Source: Bacillota bacterium (lineage in GTDB: Bacteria > Bacillota_A > Clostridia > Acetivibrionales > DUMB01). Taken from it: 7,172 bases of DNA. Of this stretch, positions 6,096 to 7,172 are shown piece by piece (positions within the stretch are counted from its first letter, which is position 1; each line of letters begins with the position of its first letter). The position numbers and the translations under genes are program-made. The stretch spans positions 1 through 7,172 of the forward strand of contig JAMOAC010000103.1 of the NCBI GenBank assembly GCA_023621975.1, in the 5' to 3' direction. The notes under the pieces were generated by a model. It had not been told where the DNA came from, searched no databases, and was given only the letters and a program-made list of their open reading frames with translations.

Positions 6096-6848
6096 TTAAA
6101 CCAGTATAACTTCAATTCCAAAGTCTTTAAGAATTTTCAGATGTTTTTCAGGTAAATTCTTGTCTGTTATTACCATATGCGTCTCAGTTGGCTTAAACTG
6201 GCAAGCTACGCCTACCTTATCAAATTTAGTGGAGTCTGTGACTACTATGACCTTATTGGCACGTTCAGCCATTGCACGTGCAACTTCAGCCCTCATGAGA
6301 TTGACACATGTAAAGCCGGTAGTTGGGCTGAAACCGTCGACTCCTATGAATACCTTGTCTACATGGAATTGTTTCAGGCAAATTCTGGTAAGAGGTCCGA
6401 CAAGCGCTTCCGATTCATGTTGATAATCACCACCTAAGATGATTATTTTAAGATTGCCCATCCCCCTCACATATCTACTGATGAAAGTGGAATTTGTTAT
6501 GATAGTAACATCATTTTTATTTGCCAGTTCCATTGCTAAAAGGGCATTAGTGGAGCCGGACTCAATCATGACGGTTTCTCCGTTGCTTACCAATGAAGCA
6601 GCTTTTCTGGCAATATTTAATTTGATATCATAGTTAATTGACAGCCGCCTCATAATATCATCATCTGAAACCGGCATTGCACCGCCATGGAATCTTTTAA
6701 GCATTCCGTTTTGCTCAAGAAGTTTTAAATCTTGGCGGATAGTTACCTGTGAAACTGAAAACTCCTTTGAAAGATCAGCTACATTTATCTTTGACGAACT
6801 AATCACGCGGTTCAAAATAGCCAACTGTCTTTGATTTAAAACTCCCAT
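6096..6848 (-). CDS. DeoR-family transcriptional repressor, sugar-phosphate responsive
   Basis: At 250 aa this has the standard DeoR-family length. The N-terminal winged helix (about residues 6-56) carries the family signature VTIRQDLKLLEQNGMLKRFHGG. The C-terminal DeoRC sensor domain shows ESGST (96-100), TNS (118-120), ILGG (137-140), ALVGP (148-152), GVDGF (169-173) and DSTKF (205-209), the pocket that binds phosphorylated sugars in relatives. The start ATG is preceded by GGGAG at 8 nt. It is first in the operon with the kinase and AroE-like genes, so it probably controls its own transcription. The shared 17-bp elements suggest it also controls the glycyl-radical operon. A likely inducer is the phosphorylated product of the kinase. 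Which sugar it senses cannot be read from the sequence. Confidence 0.92.
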   Translation of the reverse strand: MGVLNQRQLAILNRVISSSKINVADLSKEFSVSQVTIRQDLKLLEQNGMLKRFHGGAMPVSDDDIMRRLSINYDIKLNIARKAASLVSNGETVMIESGSTNALLAMELANKNDVTIITNSTFISRYVRGMGNLKIIILGGDYQHESEALVGPLTRICLKQFHVDKVFIGVDGFSPTTGFTCVNLMRAEVARAMAERANKVIVVTDSTKFDKVGVACQFKPTETHMVITDKNLPEKHLKILKDFGIEVILV

Positions 6849-7004
6849 TAAATCAGCTCCCGAAAATAATTAATATTAATAATTTTTGCTTATAAAATAT
6901 ATTAACAAAAATTAAAAAATAATCAAACATATATATTGACTTATTATTATTTATACAGGAAATACAATTCTCATAAAGGAAACGTAACTACAATATTATA
7001 ATTT
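6849..7004 (-). other. AT-rich leader of the DeoR operon, with a weaker second promoter
   Basis: If transcription starts near 6998, the message has an untranslated leader of about 150 nt. It is very AT-rich and shows no strong hairpin or recognised riboswitch. A second promoter-like pair lies within it on the minus strand: TTGATT (6921-6926), 16 bp, TAATAT (6899-6904). In sequence this AT-rich such matches arise easily by chance. An AT palindrome, ATTAATATTAAT, lies near the ribosome site. Confidence 0.35.
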
Positions 7005-7033
7005 ATGATACAATAATTTCGAATGAAATTCAA
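7005..7033 (-). promoter_or_regulatory. Promoter of the DeoR-ROK-AroE operon
   Basis: On the minus strand TTGAAT (7028-7033), a 17-bp spacer and TATCAT (7005-7010) form the promoter. The spacing and the position of the operator relative to the -35 box are the same as at 714-742. Conservation of that register between the two promoters makes me prefer this site over the alternative at 6899-6926. Confidence 0.6.
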
Positions 7034-7034
7034 T
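7018..7034 (+). promoter_or_regulatory. Operator copy C over the DeoR operon promoter
   Basis: TTCGAATGAAATTCAAT differs from copy B at 2 of 17 positions. With flanks, 7017-7036 and the complement of 711-730 agree at 18 of 20. Its position over the -35 box and spacer implies autorepression of the regulator gene, a common DeoR-family arrangement. Confidence 0.65.
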
Positions 7035-7097
7035 ATGATTACATAAAAAAATAATTTATTATTGAAATTTAAAAAGTTGCGAATTATAATATAGTCG

Positions 7098-7143
7098 AAA
7101 AGCATCGAAAAATCGCAAAAAAGTAACTAAAAACAGCCAAAAA
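7098..7143. promoter_or_regulatory. Phased A-tracts, probable intrinsically bent DNA upstream of the promoter
   Basis: Five A-tracts lie at 7098-7101, 7108-7112, 7117-7122, 7129-7133 and 7139-7143. Their centres are about 10.5, 9.5, 11.5 and 10 bp apart, close to one helical turn. They begin about 65 bp upstream of the -35 box of the DeoR operon. Similar upstream bends raise promoter activity in clostridia. The tracts could instead belong to a neighbouring gene to the right. Confidence 0.5.
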
Positions 7144-7172
7144 TGGATTTTATATACTTGTACTTCCGATAA

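Noticed and set aside
6976..6990. Possible catabolite-responsive element (AAGGAAACGTAACTA) in the DeoR operon leader
   Set aside because: It breaks the cre consensus at two informative positions (the T and the conserved C near the ends) and is not symmetric. AT-rich leaders give such matches by chance.

Overview
The window looks like a low-GC anaerobic Firmicute of the clostridial type. The signs are AT-rich intergenic DNA, purine-rich Shine-Dalgarno sites such as AGGAGG, oxygen-sensitive glycyl-radical chemistry, and family-typical proteins in two short convergent operons. I cannot name the species from sequence alone.

Layout. Positions 1-93 hold the 3' end of an unidentified rightward gene. 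Positions 94-710 hold no convincing gene but contain regulatory sequence. A rightward operon follows: a YbiY/PflE-type glycyl-radical activase (775-1665) and a YbiW/PflF-type glycyl radical enzyme (1670-4076). The enzyme gene is interrupted by a one-base insertion near 2934-2940. A strong bidirectional terminator (4142-4189) separates it from a leftward operon, in transcription order: a DeoR-family regulator (6096-6848), a ROK-family sugar kinase (5098-6078) and an AroE-family dehydrogenase (4219-5037). Positions 6849-7172 are the leader and promoter region of that operon, with phased A-tracts upstream.

How the parts may work together. A near-identical 17-bp element sits over the -35 box and spacer of both operon promoters, in the same register (713-729 and 7018-7034). 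A third copy at 601-618 is inverted. This makes the two operons look like one regulon, probably controlled by the DeoR protein encoded here. E. coli YbiW is reported to open the ring of 1,5-anhydroglucitol-6-phosphate, giving 1-deoxyfructose-6-phosphate. The ROK kinase has lost a Glu that in relatives contacts the C1/C2 end of the sugar. The AroE-like enzyme has lost much of the carboxylate-binding set and the NADP-binding Arg, but keeps its catalytic Lys/Asp.

My working model is a PTS-independent anhydrohexitol pathway. A cyclic ketone is reduced, or a cyclic polyol oxidised, by the AroE-like enzyme; the polyol is phosphorylated by the ROK kinase; and the phosphate ester is opened by the glycyl radical enzyme, with the DeoR protein sensing the phosphorylated intermediate. 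The gene families and DNA motifs are seen directly; the substrates are inferred. No transporter, aldolase or 1,2-propanediol dehydrogenase lies in the window.
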